Shown: one piece after another, positions 1-7,930 of the stretch | Layout of the letters: each line of letters opens with the position of its first letter | How positions within the stretch are numbered: position 1 is the first letter of the stretch | Source of the DNA: Pontimonas sp. | GTDB taxonomy: Bacteria; Actinomycetota; Actinomycetes; Actinomycetales; Microbacteriaceae | NCBI GenBank assembly: GCA_017852615.1 | Contig: JAFMKX010000001.1 | Coordinates: 28,791-54,996 of the forward strand | DNA: 26,206 bases | Direction of reading: 5' to 3' | The notes under the pieces: generated by a model | What the model was told of the DNA's origin: nothing | Databases searched by the model: none | What the model saw: the letters and a program-made list of their open reading frames with translations, nothing else | Position numbers and translations under genes: made by a program

Positions 1-501
1 GGAGGGCAATTGTTGCTCTCTATTGCCGTTTCCGGGGCCGCGTATGAAATCTCAGGCCTGAAAGCTCAAGTGCGAGGTAGCCACCAGCAGCTGCAGATTG
101 TTGCGGAGGAAATCAGCGCGCTCACCGCTCCCGATACGTTGGCCGGACTTGCCACCTCCATGGGCATGGTGGAAGACAACAACCCCGCCTATCTCAGGCT
201 CTCCGATGCCACCGTGATCGGTGAGGCCGTGGCGGCTGCTTCTTCTGATTCGACCACGGTCTTCACCGTGACCGCGGGGACCGAGGTTCACACACCACCT
301 CCCATTGTCAACGCGGTCTACGATTCCGTCACCCAGGCCGCCGCACTGGAAGTCCTTGCCCAAGATGACTTGGTGGCGTTGACGGCAGAAGCCACCGCTG
401 TTGCTGAAGCGTCCTCGTCGGTCGTGGTCAGCCCCGCGATGGTCACCACCGAGCCCACGGTGCGCTTCGGTGGCACTATTCCTTCCCCCACCACGAGATA
501 G
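1..501 (+). CDS. ftsL: FtsL-like cell division protein, 5' end cut by window
   Basis: The reading frame is open from the first base and ends with TAG just before ftsI. The visible part begins in a hydrophobic stretch (LLLSIAVSGAAYEI) followed by a coiled-coil-like segment (GLKAQVRGSHQQLQIVAEE), then a 'TLAGLATSMGMVEDNNPAYLRL' type region. This is the usual layout of actinobacterial FtsL: short cytoplasmic tail, one membrane helix, periplasmic-side zipper. A low-complexity Ala/Val/Thr/Ser tail follows. The TTG at base 10 is not a convincing start because the frame continues upstream, so the true start lies outside the window. FtsL normally links FtsQ and DivIC to the FtsW-FtsI synthase. Its place directly before ftsI supports the call, since sequence identity in this family is weak. 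Confidence 0.75.
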   Translation, partial: GGQLLLSIAVSGAAYEISGLKAQVRGSHQQLQIVAEEISALTAPDTLAGLATSMGMVEDNNPAYLRLSDATVIGEAVAAASSDSTTVFTVTAGTEVHTPPPIVNAVYDSVTQAAALEVLAQDDLVALTAEATAVAEASSSVVVSPAMVTTEPTVRFGGTIPSPTTR

Positions 502-514
502 CGGGAACTCTCCT

Positions 515-2257
515 ATGTCCCATCAACGCCTCTCCGGTCGTCGTATTGCGATCGCGTTGGCGTTGGTGATGGTGGTCAGTCTTCTCTTCGTGAGCAAGCT
601 TGTGGACGTCCAGATCGTTAGGGCTGCCGAGCTTCAGGAACAGTCTCAGGAAATACGCACCACCAACGAGGTCATCTGGGCCTCCCGTGGCTCGATTGTG
701 GACAGTTTTGGCAATGATTTAGCCGTTGATGTCGACCGCTACGACATCAGTGCTGATCCTCGGGTGGCAGGCGACTTCCGCCGAGGGGGCGAGATTGTCA
801 CGCTCAATGCCGCCATCAATGACATCGCCACCATCACTGGAGCCGCGGCCGAAGAGATGCTCTATGCAATCAATAAAGACCGTGAAGCACACTTCACCTA
901 TTTGGTGAAGGGCGTGTCCCCGGAGCAACACGAGAGCCTTAAGGCCTTGGGTATTCCGTGGCTACAAATGGATCTCATCCGTGAGCGGACGTATCCCTTC
1001 GGTGCAGTGACGTCTAATCTCACCGGAATGCTGGGCACAGATGAACCCCTGGCAGGCATTGAACTGGATTACAACGAGTGTTTAGCCGCCACCAACGGGG
1101 TAGCGGTGTACCAGCGCGGTGCTGACGGAGTCAGATTGCCCGGTACCACCGAGATGGTGACGCAGCCGGTTCACGGTGGCGAAGTAAAGCTCACCATCGA
1201 TAGCGATTTGCAATGGTACGTGCTTCAGCAGCTCGCCGAGCATGGCAGCCGCTTGGGTGCTGCCTATGGATCCGCTGTCGTAGTCAGAGCCAAAGACGGT
1301 CACATTTTGGCGGCGGCTGACTGGCCCACGTTTGACGCCAACGATTTTGCGAACTCGCCCACGCAGTACACCGGAGCCCGGGTCTTTAGCTCCCCGTATG
1401 AACCTGGTTCCATCATGAAAGCGGTGGGTATCGCCATGTTGATCGACGGCGGATATACCTACGCCGAGGATCGCATCGTGGCGCCTGGTTTCTTCCGCGT
1501 GGATTCCGAAACGTATATCAAGAACTATTCCGTGGCAGACGACCGACAACTGACGACGGCAGGGGTGCTACACACCTCCTCCAACACCGGAATTTCGGTA
1601 CTCTCGGGCCGAATGCCCAAGGCCGAGGCGACCCAGTATTTCAAGAAATTTGGCTTTGGTACGGCTACTGCGGTTGATTTCTTGGGGGAATCCAACGGTT
1701 TACTTCAGCCCACCAGCAACGTCGACGTGGTGACCAGGTATAACCAATTCTTCGGTCAGGGAATCTCCGTCACAGCCGCCCAAATGGCGGGTGCCTACCA
1801 AATTCTTGCCAATGACGGTCTGGCGATGCCCCTGCGGTTAGTCGAAGGGTGCACCAGCATTGACGGCGATTTTGTTCCCGCGCCCAGTACCGAGCCGGTG
1901 CAGGTGATTTCCCCATCAGCTGCCAACACCACGGTCAACATTATGGAGACCATCGTGAGCCAGGGAAACCTTAAATCGATTCTCACGATTCCGGGATATC
2001 GCGTCGCTGCGAAAACGGGAACGGCAGAAATTGCCGATTCCAGCGGGTATGGCTCAGAGCGTGTGATTTCACTGGCGGGCATGGCTCCGGCGGAGGACCC
2101 TGAATACGTGGTGTTGGTCAGTTTTTACAAACCTCAAACCTCGCGAGTGTCGACTGCTGCCGCCCCGGCTTTTCACGACATGATGTCCCACGTGCTCAAG
2201 CACTATCGGGTAGAGCCCTCGAGTGAACCAGCACCGTTACCAGCACTAACCTGGTAG
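515..2257 (+). CDS. ftsI: Division-specific penicillin-binding protein FtsI (PBP3-type transpeptidase)
   Basis: Predicted 580 aa from the ATG at 515, which lies 13 bases after the ftsL stop. The frame is open upstream, but the ATG is immediately followed by the typical short basic N-terminus and one membrane helix (about residues 11-27). The dimerisation domain starts with RGSIVDSFGNDLA (class B PBP signature). The transpeptidase domain has all three active-site motifs: S299-I-M-K (catalytic serine), S355-S-N and K500-T-G. FtsI cross-links septal peptidoglycan with FtsW, normally using D-Ala-D-Ala stem peptides. That makes its intact active site notable next to degraded murD and murF genes. 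Length is normal for the family and no PASTA domain is seen. Confidence 0.95.
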   Translation: MSHQRLSGRRIAIALALVMVVSLLFVSKLVDVQIVRAAELQEQSQEIRTTNEVIWASRGSIVDSFGNDLAVDVDRYDISADPRVAGDFRRGGEIVTLNAAINDIATITGAAAEEMLYAINKDREAHFTYLVKGVSPEQHESLKALGIPWLQMDLIRERTYPFGAVTSNLTGMLGTDEPLAGIELDYNECLAATNGVAVYQRGADGVRLPGTTEMVTQPVHGGEVKLTIDSDLQWYVLQQLAEHGSRLGAAYGSAVVVRAKDGHILAAADWPTFDANDFANSPTQYTGARVFSSPYEPGSIMKAVGIAMLIDGGYTYAEDRIVAPGFFRVDSETYIKNYSVADDRQLTTAGVLHTSSNTGISVLSGRMPKAEATQYFKKFGFGTATAVDFLGESNGLLQPTSNVDVVTRYNQFFGQGISVTAAQMAGAYQILANDGLAMPLRLVEGCTSIDGDFVPAPSTEPVQVISPSAANTTVNIMETIVSQGNLKSILTIPGYRVAAKTGTAEIADSSGYGSERVISLAGMAPAEDPEYVVLVSFYKPQTSRVSTAAAPAFHDMMSHVLKHYRVEPSSEPAPLPALTW

Positions 2258-2294
2258 CGCAGGATTTCCCACCCAAGAAATGTAGGGGGCGTGT

Positions 2295-3839
2295 GTGGCG
2301 CACAGCGCGATTCTTCGACCCACCCGGGGAACCTCTCGCTCGCTTCGCGAGCTAGCCCCGTTGCTCGGTGCTAGTCACCACGGGCCAGACGCGGCCATTA
2401 CGGGCGTTGCGCTCAATACCTCCGGTGTGGTCGCAGGCGACATTTTTGTTGCACTGCAGGGTTTGAACAGCCACGGAATTGACCATCTTGAAGCGGCGCT
2501 GGTAGCGGGTGCACTCGCGGTATTGACCGACCAGCGGGGGGCCTCGACGCTCTCGTCCTCGAGTGAGATTCCCCTTCTGGTGTGTGAGGATCCTCGTTCA
2601 CTGTTGGGAACTCTGGCCTCAGCGGTTTATGGAACCGCAGCGGAGGGTGGACCGAGAATCTTCAGCGTCACGGGCACGAATGGAAAGACCTCGACGGTCT
2701 TTCTTCTCGAAGCCATGATGCGCGCGATGGGGTGGCGCACAGCGTTATCCACTACGGCGCTGCGCCAAGTCAACGGCGTGGAGTACTCCAGCACTCTGAC
2801 TACTCCCGAGGCGCCAGATATTCATGCCATGTTGGCCCTGGCGCGGGAGTCAGATGTCTCGGGTGTTGCCCTGGAAGTGAGCGCGCAGGCGCTGAATAAG
2901 AATCGTTTGGACCATGTGCGCAGCACGGTTGCTGGATTTACCAATCTCAGCCATGACCATTTTGAAGATTTTGGCACCATGGAAAACTATCTGGAGGCTA
3001 AAGCGGCCTTGTTCACCAAGGACATGACCGATAGGGCGGTGGTCTGTTGCGATACACCCTGGGGTGTGGAGCTCGCCTCACGGATGTCTATTCCGGTCGT
3101 GACCCTGGCAGGTTCGATGGATATCTCAGCACAGTGGCATTACGAGATCACCCAGGCGGATCACGAGCGCAGTACCTGGAACATGGTCGGTCCCGCCGGG
3201 CAAGAACTATCTCTGAGTGCCTCCATTCTGGGTGAGCACATGGTGGCCAACGCTGCTCTGGCAGCACTTATGCTGATCAGCTCAGGAGTCGAGATCGACG
3301 CACTGAAAGCCGCTATGGGCACTGGTACTGAGGGCGTGCCGGTGTATATTCCAGGCCGCGTGGAGAAGGTTTCGCAGGGCCCTGGCCCGCAGGTGTATGT
3401 CGATGCTGCTCGCAGCGCAGACGCTTATGAGCACACGCTCGAGACCCTGCGCCGGCTTACCTCGGGCGCCGTGGTGATGGTCTGTGGAACATCGGGGAAC
3501 CGAGATGCCACGAAGCGTCCGATTATGGGAAAGGTCGCTGCGACGCTCGCCGATGTCGTCATCGTGACGGATGACGACCCTCGCAAGGAAGATCCCGCGG
3601 TGATTAGGGCCGGTCTGCTCGAAGGGGCGCGCTCGGTGGTGGGTGCCAAGGTTCATGAGATTGCCGATCCCAGTGAGGCTATTCGTTTCGCGGTGTCGTT
3701 GGTAGGTCCGGGGGACACCGTGGTGTGGTGCGGGCCTGGCTCGCAGTCCTATCGGGATATCCAGGGAGTCAAAGTTCCCTATTCCGCCAGAGATCAGGCT
3801 CGCAGCGCGCTGCGCGAAGCAGGGTGGACTGCGTCTTGA
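2295..3839 (+). CDS. murE: MurE-type Mur ligase with altered amino-acid pocket
   Basis: 514 aa from a GTG with AGGGGG about 5 bases upstream. Mur ligases join an amino acid to the UDP-MurNAc peptide with ATP; MurE adds the third residue. Visible core motifs: P-loop G127-T-N-G-K-T-S, 'TTPEAPD' in the substrate region, and K236 in the conserved EAK context, which is carbamylated in known enzymes. Several otherwise conserved positions differ: EVSSHAL is EVSAQAL (194-200), DHLDFHG is DHFEDFG (221-227), VDYAHxPDA is VDAARSADA (from 369), DNPR is DDPR (427-430) and GKGHE is GPGSQ (480-484). DNPR and the Glu of GKGHE contact meso-diaminopimelate in known MurE, so a different substrate or reduced activity is inferred. 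The stop overlaps the start of the murF remnant (TGATG). Family call firm; activity uncertain. Confidence 0.85.
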   Translation: MAHSAILRPTRGTSRSLRELAPLLGASHHGPDAAITGVALNTSGVVAGDIFVALQGLNSHGIDHLEAALVAGALAVLTDQRGASTLSSSSEIPLLVCEDPRSLLGTLASAVYGTAAEGGPRIFSVTGTNGKTSTVFLLEAMMRAMGWRTALSTTALRQVNGVEYSSTLTTPEAPDIHAMLALARESDVSGVALEVSAQALNKNRLDHVRSTVAGFTNLSHDHFEDFGTMENYLEAKAALFTKDMTDRAVVCCDTPWGVELASRMSIPVVTLAGSMDISAQWHYEITQADHERSTWNMVGPAGQELSLSASILGEHMVANAALAALMLISSGVEIDALKAAMGTGTEGVPVYIPGRVEKVSQGPGPQVYVDAARSADAYEHTLETLRRLTSGAVVMVCGTSGNRDATKRPIMGKVAATLADVVIVTDDDPRKEDPAVIRAGLLEGARSVVGAKVHEIADPSEAIRFAVSLVGPGDTVVWCGPGSQSYRDIQGVKVPYSARDQARSALREAGWTAS

Positions 3840-4486
3840 TGACGACTGTGGATTTTGATCACGAATGGATGACCTGGGGTCGATCAGGTGGTGTTCTCTC
3901 GTCTCAAGGGCATAGCGCACAGCTCGACATTGGGGTGATGAGCTTCCAGAGGCGAGCCGAGGTCGTGGCAGAAATCGAGGGCGAAGTCGCCCGGGGAATC
4001 TCTTTGAAGCAGGCCACTGACCAGGCCAACCAGAGCCCTGGAGTCGCGCATAGATCGCAGGTTTATTCTCTTTCCGAGGGCAAGTACGTGATTGATGACA
4101 CCGCGGCCGTGGGAGCGGATTCCGCGGTCGACACTCTCAAGAGCGTCACCAGCGTGGCTGCCGGGGGCAAGCGAATCATTGCTATCACGGGAGCGCTCTC
4201 TTTCGATGGTGAGTCTGATTACGACAGTCTCGAAGCTTTTGGTGCACTCGTGGTGCGTTTGAACATCGACCTGTGGTTCGCTGTGGGCCCCGCGGCCAGG
4301 TCATTGTTTCTCTCGGTGGGCAGGGAAGGATCCTGGGCAGGAGAGTCGCAACACTGCCTCGATATCGATACCGCGTACGATGAAGTCCGTGCACTTATCC
4401 GGCCGGACGATGTGGTTATCGTAATGGGGAGCACCGGCGAATCTCTTCGCCCCCTGGTCAGCAGACTCCTGGAGGATTTCTCGTGA
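3839..4486 (+). CDS. MurF remnant: C-terminal part only, catalytic motifs lost
   Basis: 215 aa from the ATG overlapping the murE stop; normal MurF is about 450-500 aa. Residues 1-70 resemble only the end of the central domain. Residues 70-215 follow the MurF C-terminal domain: (Y)VIDD, an 'AGGKRIIAITGAL' strand-turn, VGPAARSL, DYDSLEAFG, and 'IRPDDVVIVMGSTGE'. The UDP-MurNAc-binding domain and the P-loop are absent. Motifs that should remain are also changed: DxYNANPxS is DDTAAVGADS (86-95), M-x-ELG is ALSFDG, and KGSR is M196-G-S-T-G. It cannot work as a standard D-Ala-D-Ala-adding ligase. The frame is intact, coupled to murE (TGATG) and to mraY (GTGA), and has neighbour-like base composition, so it is probably translated. 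The position between murE and mraY is exactly where murF belongs. Function unknown; a structural or regulatory pseudoenzyme is possible. Confidence 0.75.
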   Translation: MTTVDFDHEWMTWGRSGGVLSSQGHSAQLDIGVMSFQRRAEVVAEIEGEVARGISLKQATDQANQSPGVAHRSQVYSLSEGKYVIDDTAAVGADSAVDTLKSVTSVAAGGKRIIAITGALSFDGESDYDSLEAFGALVVRLNIDLWFAVGPAARSLFLSVGREGSWAGESQHCLDIDTAYDEVRALIRPDDVVIVMGSTGESLRPLVSRLLEDFS

Positions 4487-5580
4487 GGATCTTGCTTCTG
4501 GGCAGCGCGTTGTCGCTGGCGTTCTCGTTGTTTCTCACCCCGCTCTTTATTCGCTTATTTGCGAAAATCGGCTGGGGGCAATTTATCCGCCAAGACGGAC
4601 CGAAAACCCACTTCGTCAAGCGTGGAACACCCACCATGGGTGGCATTGTCATTTTGCTCGCTGTCGTGTTCGGATATTTCGGCGCCCACCTGATCGAGCA
4701 AGCACCGGTCACTCTCTCCGCAGTGCTCGTTATTGGCTTGATGGTGGGATTGGGCTTCGTCGGGTTCCTCGATGACTACGCAAAGATTCGTGCGCAGCAA
4801 TCGCTCGGACTCACCCCGCGAGGAAAACTGATTGGCCAAATAGTGGTCTCGGTTCTTTTTGCTGTGGCAGCGGTGTCGTTTGCTGATACCAACGGCCAAA
4901 CGCCGGCAGCTCCGGGTATTTCTCTGGTGCGCAATGCTGATGTGATTTCTTTTGCCTCGTGGGGATATATCGGGGTTCTGATTGGTTTTGCCGTGTGGGC
5001 AACCCTGATCATTGTCGGAACGTCCAACGCGGTAAATCTCACCGATGGGCTTGATGGGTTAGCTAGCGGGTCGACCATTTTGGTGTTTGTTGCCTACGTG
5101 ATGATTACGTTTTGGCAGTTCAACCAATCGTGTTTCCGAGTCTTTCCTGACCAGGAAAACTTCTATAAATGTTACGAAGTCCGGGATTCCTTGGAGCTCA
5201 CCGCTGTTGCCGCCATGGTCTCGGCCAGTTTGATTGGTTTCCTGTGGTGGAATACCTCGCCCGCAAAGATTTTCATGGGAGACACCGGTTCGCTGGGTCT
5301 TGGTGGAGGGGTGGCAGCACTGGCGTTGTTCTCACGCACGGAGCTTCTGTTGCCCATCGTGGGCGGGCTTTTTGTGGTCTTGACCGCTTCGGTAATTATC
5401 CAGCGCCTGTATTTCAAGGCCACCGGGGGTCGCAGAGTCTTTTACTCCTCGCCGTTGCATCACCACTACGAAATTAAAGGGTGGGCAGAAGTCACTATCG
5501 TGGTGCGCTTTTGGTTGATCGCCGGCCTCTTTGCCGCGGTAGGGGCGGGGTTGTTCTACCTGGAGTGGCTTGGTCGTTGA
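4483..5580 (+). CDS. mraY: Phospho-MurNAc-pentapeptide transferase MraY
   Basis: 365 aa, normal length, with a GTG start overlapping the murF-remnant stop and a GGAGGAT ribosome site 5 bases upstream. MraY moves phospho-MurNAc-peptide from UDP to undecaprenyl phosphate, forming lipid I at the inner face of the membrane. About ten hydrophobic segments are visible. Signature motifs are intact: the IRQDGPKTH...KRGTPTMGG region, D97-D98-Y, SNAVNLTDGLDGLA, MGD267TGSLGLGG and the H326-H-H-Y-E loop. Catalytic aspartates and the histidine triad are all present, so lipid I synthesis is expected even though two ligases that normally make its substrate are defective in this cluster. The 3' end overlaps the likely murD start by four bases. 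Confidence 0.96.
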   Translation: MRILLLGSALSLAFSLFLTPLFIRLFAKIGWGQFIRQDGPKTHFVKRGTPTMGGIVILLAVVFGYFGAHLIEQAPVTLSAVLVIGLMVGLGFVGFLDDYAKIRAQQSLGLTPRGKLIGQIVVSVLFAVAAVSFADTNGQTPAAPGISLVRNADVISFASWGYIGVLIGFAVWATLIIVGTSNAVNLTDGLDGLASGSTILVFVAYVMITFWQFNQSCFRVFPDQENFYKCYEVRDSLELTAVAAMVSASLIGFLWWNTSPAKIFMGDTGSLGLGGGVAALALFSRTELLLPIVGGLFVVLTASVIIQRLYFKATGGRRVFYSSPLHHHYEIKGWAEVTIVVRFWLIAGLFAAVGAGLFYLEWLGR

Positions 5581-6572
5581 GCACCCTGAATCAGCCTGAC
5601 CTACGCAGCTGGCACGCACAGTGGTCAGGCCAGCGCGTGGTGGTGGTAGGCCTTGGACTCACCGGCTTTTCCGTCGTAGACACCCTGGTTGAGTTGGGCT
5701 GCGACGTACTTGCCGTTGCTGCCCAGGCAACCCCAGAGCGCGTCGCGCTCACGGAGGTCATCGGGTCCTCAGCGCTCGTGACCGAGCAGGGATCCCACCG
5801 GGCCGAAGCGGCCGTGAATTTTGCGCCTGAGTGGGCTGTGGTCTCGCCCGGGGTCTCGTTGGATGATCCCGTGGTTCTCGCGCTGAAAGAGGCAGGGGTC
5901 CCGCTGATTTCGGACGTGGATCTGGCCTGGCGGCTCAGGGACAAAAACCCCACGATCGCTCAGTGGGTCATGGTGAGCGGCGGCGGGGAGCGGGAGAAAA
6001 TTGCCCAGTTGGCTGCCCGCGTTCTCAACGCTGCGGGAACACCGACGCTGGTCGTGGGGGAGGGACATGGGCCACTGCTCGATGCCTTGCGTGACCCCCA
6101 CCCCTATGAAACGTTGATTATTGTGGCCTCTCCTGCCTCTCTGGCATGGTGGGAACGGTTTCACGATCACTCCCGGCGCCCTTTGATGGCCGTGTCTATC
6201 CAAGACGATGCAGAGGATTCCTCTGGCGTGCTTTTTGATGGAGTCTGTCTGGCCTGCGTTTATCGCAGGGGGTCGGGCACTACCGAGGATCAAGTACACG
6301 ATGCTGAGGTGGTTGAGGGTGCTAGGGCGATTGGTGTGGGGCTTGATTCACCGGGCCGCAGTGACTTGGGGTTGGTCGAAGGAATTCTTGTCGATCGCGC
6401 TTTTTTGGAGGATCGGGCCACTCAAGCGTGGGAGATATCGACGCTGGACGAGCTGGTCGAGGCTGGCTGGACCATACCCGAGGAGCTTCCGGGAATCTTG
6501 GCAGCGGTTGCTATCTCTCGAGCCCACGATGTTCCCCCCGATGTCATTGCGGGGGTTTTGAGCCTGCCCTGA
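5577..6572 (+). CDS. MurD remnant: N-terminal and central domains, no P-loop, no C-terminal domain
   Basis: 331 aa from a TTG overlapping the mraY stop (TTGA); an in-frame GTG at 5565 is an alternative. MurD adds D-Glu to UDP-MurNAc-L-Ala and is usually 450-490 aa. The N-terminal domain is recognisable and well kept: VVVVGLGLTG, VVSPGVSLDDP, LKEAGVPLISDVDLAWRL. In the central domain the P-loop TGTNGKTT is replaced by S134-G-G-G-E-R-E-K, ELSSFQL by VASPASLAWW (183-192), and the DHLDxH and lysine motifs cannot be found. The protein ends at VIAGVLSLP, which corresponds to the last helix before the C-terminal domain, so the DSKATN and CASFDQF parts are gone. It cannot bind ATP in the standard way. 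The UMA-binding fold may survive, so a substrate-binding or scaffold role is possible. Its identity rests on the N-terminal domain and on its position between mraY and ftsW. Confidence 0.78.
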   Translation: MSTLNQPDLRSWHAQWSGQRVVVVGLGLTGFSVVDTLVELGCDVLAVAAQATPERVALTEVIGSSALVTEQGSHRAEAAVNFAPEWAVVSPGVSLDDPVVLALKEAGVPLISDVDLAWRLRDKNPTIAQWVMVSGGGEREKIAQLAARVLNAAGTPTLVVGEGHGPLLDALRDPHPYETLIIVASPASLAWWERFHDHSRRPLMAVSIQDDAEDSSGVLFDGVCLACVYRRGSGTTEDQVHDAEVVEGARAIGVGLDSPGRSDLGLVEGILVDRAFLEDRATQAWEISTLDELVEAGWTIPEELPGILAAVAISRAHDVPPDVIAGVLSLP

Positions 6573-6642
6573 GCTCAGCGCACAGGGCAGAGGGCGTTAC
6601 ACACTCTCGGCGCGCCATCGCCACGCTCTGTGGGAACCAGCG

Positions 6643-6678
6643 CACACTTATAGAGCGCCTGTGGCGCTTCGAAGTGTG
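6643..6678 (+). promoter_or_regulatory. Strong stem-loop between murD remnant and ftsW
   Basis: Outer arms CACACTT (6643-6649) and AAGTGTG (6672-6678) are perfect complements. Inner arms AGCGCC (6654-6659) and GGCGCT (6663-6668) are also perfect, with a TGT loop and a small internal loop between the two helices. No U-tract follows. It lies about 35 bases before the ftsW start, inside a 140-base gap that is unusual in this otherwise overlapping cluster. It may be a terminator or attenuator for the upstream genes, or a leader structure of ftsW. Which one is not decided by sequence. Confidence 0.55.
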
Positions 6679-6712
6679 TCTGCAGCATGGTGAAAGTAGA
6701 GGTGATGACATC

Positions 6713-7930
6713 GTGAGCGCCCCGGCATCGGCCAAGTCCCGTGCGAGCGGCAACGAGCGCGTTGTCGTCAGTGTCAAACGTCTTTTCGCCAAAGAATCAG
6801 CGGACTACGTCGTGATGGTCGCCACCGTGTTGTTTCTGGTCATTTTTGGCTTGGTCATGGTGCTCTCGTCCTCTTTTGTGGGCTCGGCTTTGGGTAATGA
6901 TGGAAACTTTTTTGCCATCTTCTTCTCGCAAGCGGTGTGGGTTCTCTTGGGCTTGCCCCTGATGCTCGTGCTCTCCCGGTTGCCCCCGATGACCTATAAA
7001 AGGCTTGCTCCGACAGCCTTTTTGTTGGCCCTGATCCTCCAAGCACTAGTGTTCACCTCACTGGGCATCACCTCGGGTGGTAACACCAACTGGGTGAATA
7101 TTGCCGGGCTTACCGGTCAGCCATCGGAGCTGCTCAAGGCCGCGCTGATTGTCTGGATGGCAGCGATGTTGGCCAATCGCATCGACGATATTTCTGATTA
7201 CCGCACTCTGATGCGTCCTTTGGGAATTGGTGTCGTCCTTGCCCTGGTGATGGTGGGATTAGGTCAGGACCTGGGCACCATCGGTGTGATGGTCATGATT
7301 GCTCTGGGTATTGTCTTTGTCGCCGGAATCCGGATTACCCACCTCGCGGTGGTGGTCGGTGCTGTTGGGATTGCTGCTGGTTTGATGGCGCTGCTCAGCC
7401 CTTCTCGGGTGAGCCGCATCATGACGTGGTTTTCTGGGTGCACCGAAGAGGACTATCTCAATGGGTGCTGGCAAATAGTTCACTCCACTTTTGCTTTGGG
7501 CTCCGGCGGTTTTTGGGGAGTGGGGCTAGGAAACTCGCGAGCTAAGTGGTCGTGGCTACCCGAAGCCGAGACGGACTTTATTTTTGCCATCGTGGGTGAA
7601 GAGCTGGGGCTTCTGGGCACCGTGTTGGTGCTGGTGTCGTTCATCGTCCTGGCCGTATCCATGGCGCGTATGGTGCGGGCTCAACCCGATCCGTTTGCTC
7701 GCTTTGTGACCGCTGGGGTGATGGTGTGGTTGATTGGCCAGGCTCTGATCAACATTGCGGTGGTCTTGGAGTTGCTTCCGGTGTTGGGTGTTCCGTTGCC
7801 GTTTATGTCAGTCGGTGGGTCTGCCTTGCTCTCGTCGTTGGCGGCCATGGGGGTCGTCATGGCGGTCAACCGAAGCGGAGCAGTATCGGTTTCGCAATAC
7901 TTGGCTCGCTCACGCTCGAGGCAGCGATGA
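6713..7930 (+). CDS. ftsW: Septal peptidoglycan polymerase FtsW (SEDS family)
   Basis: 405 aa from a GTG preceded by AGAGGTG with 8 bases of spacing. The frame stays open further upstream, but that part has no family-like sequence. FtsW is a multi-pass glycosyltransferase that polymerises lipid II at the septum with FtsI. About ten hydrophobic segments follow a short basic N-terminus. Conserved parts: the GQDLGT loop with its catalytic-type aspartate, GGFWGVGLGNSRAKW, LPEAETDFIFAIVGEELG, and VPLPFMSVGGSALL. All match SEDS signatures. The stop overlaps murG (ATGA). It is the first gene after the eroded murD and has its own well-placed ribosome site, which suggests expression independent of coupling to murD. 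Confidence 0.95.
   Translation: MSAPASAKSRASGNERVVVSVKRLFAKESADYVVMVATVLFLVIFGLVMVLSSSFVGSALGNDGNFFAIFFSQAVWVLLGLPLMLVLSRLPPMTYKRLAPTAFLLALILQALVFTSLGITSGGNTNWVNIAGLTGQPSELLKAALIVWMAAMLANRIDDISDYRTLMRPLGIGVVLALVMVGLGQDLGTIGVMVMIALGIVFVAGIRITHLAVVVGAVGIAAGLMALLSPSRVSRIMTWFSGCTEEDYLNGCWQIVHSTFALGSGGFWGVGLGNSRAKWSWLPEAETDFIFAIVGEELGLLGTVLVLVSFIVLAVSMARMVRAQPDPFARFVTAGVMVWLIGQALINIAVVLELLPVLGVPLPFMSVGGSALLSSLAAMGVVMAVNRSGAVSVSQYLARSRSRQR

Noticed and set aside
3282..3920. Minus-strand open frame (212 aa) over the murE/murF junction
   Set aside because: No ribosome site or recognisable domain, and it opposes two coupled genes.
3839..6572. The idea that the MurD and MurF remnants complement each other as one split ligase (N-terminal and central part from MurD, C-terminal part from MurF)
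   Set aside because: Attractive by layout, but the central domain has no P-loop and the C-terminal piece lacks the YNANP and KGSR motifs, so the combination would still lack catalysis.
3839..6572. Sequencing errors as the sole cause of both defective ligases
   Set aside because: A few indels cannot explain missing domains plus substituted motifs in frames that are open and coupled at both ends. Errors cannot be fully excluded without reads.
6609..6616. GGCGCGCC palindrome
   Set aside because: An isolated 8-base GC palindrome with no second copy or context; most likely chance.
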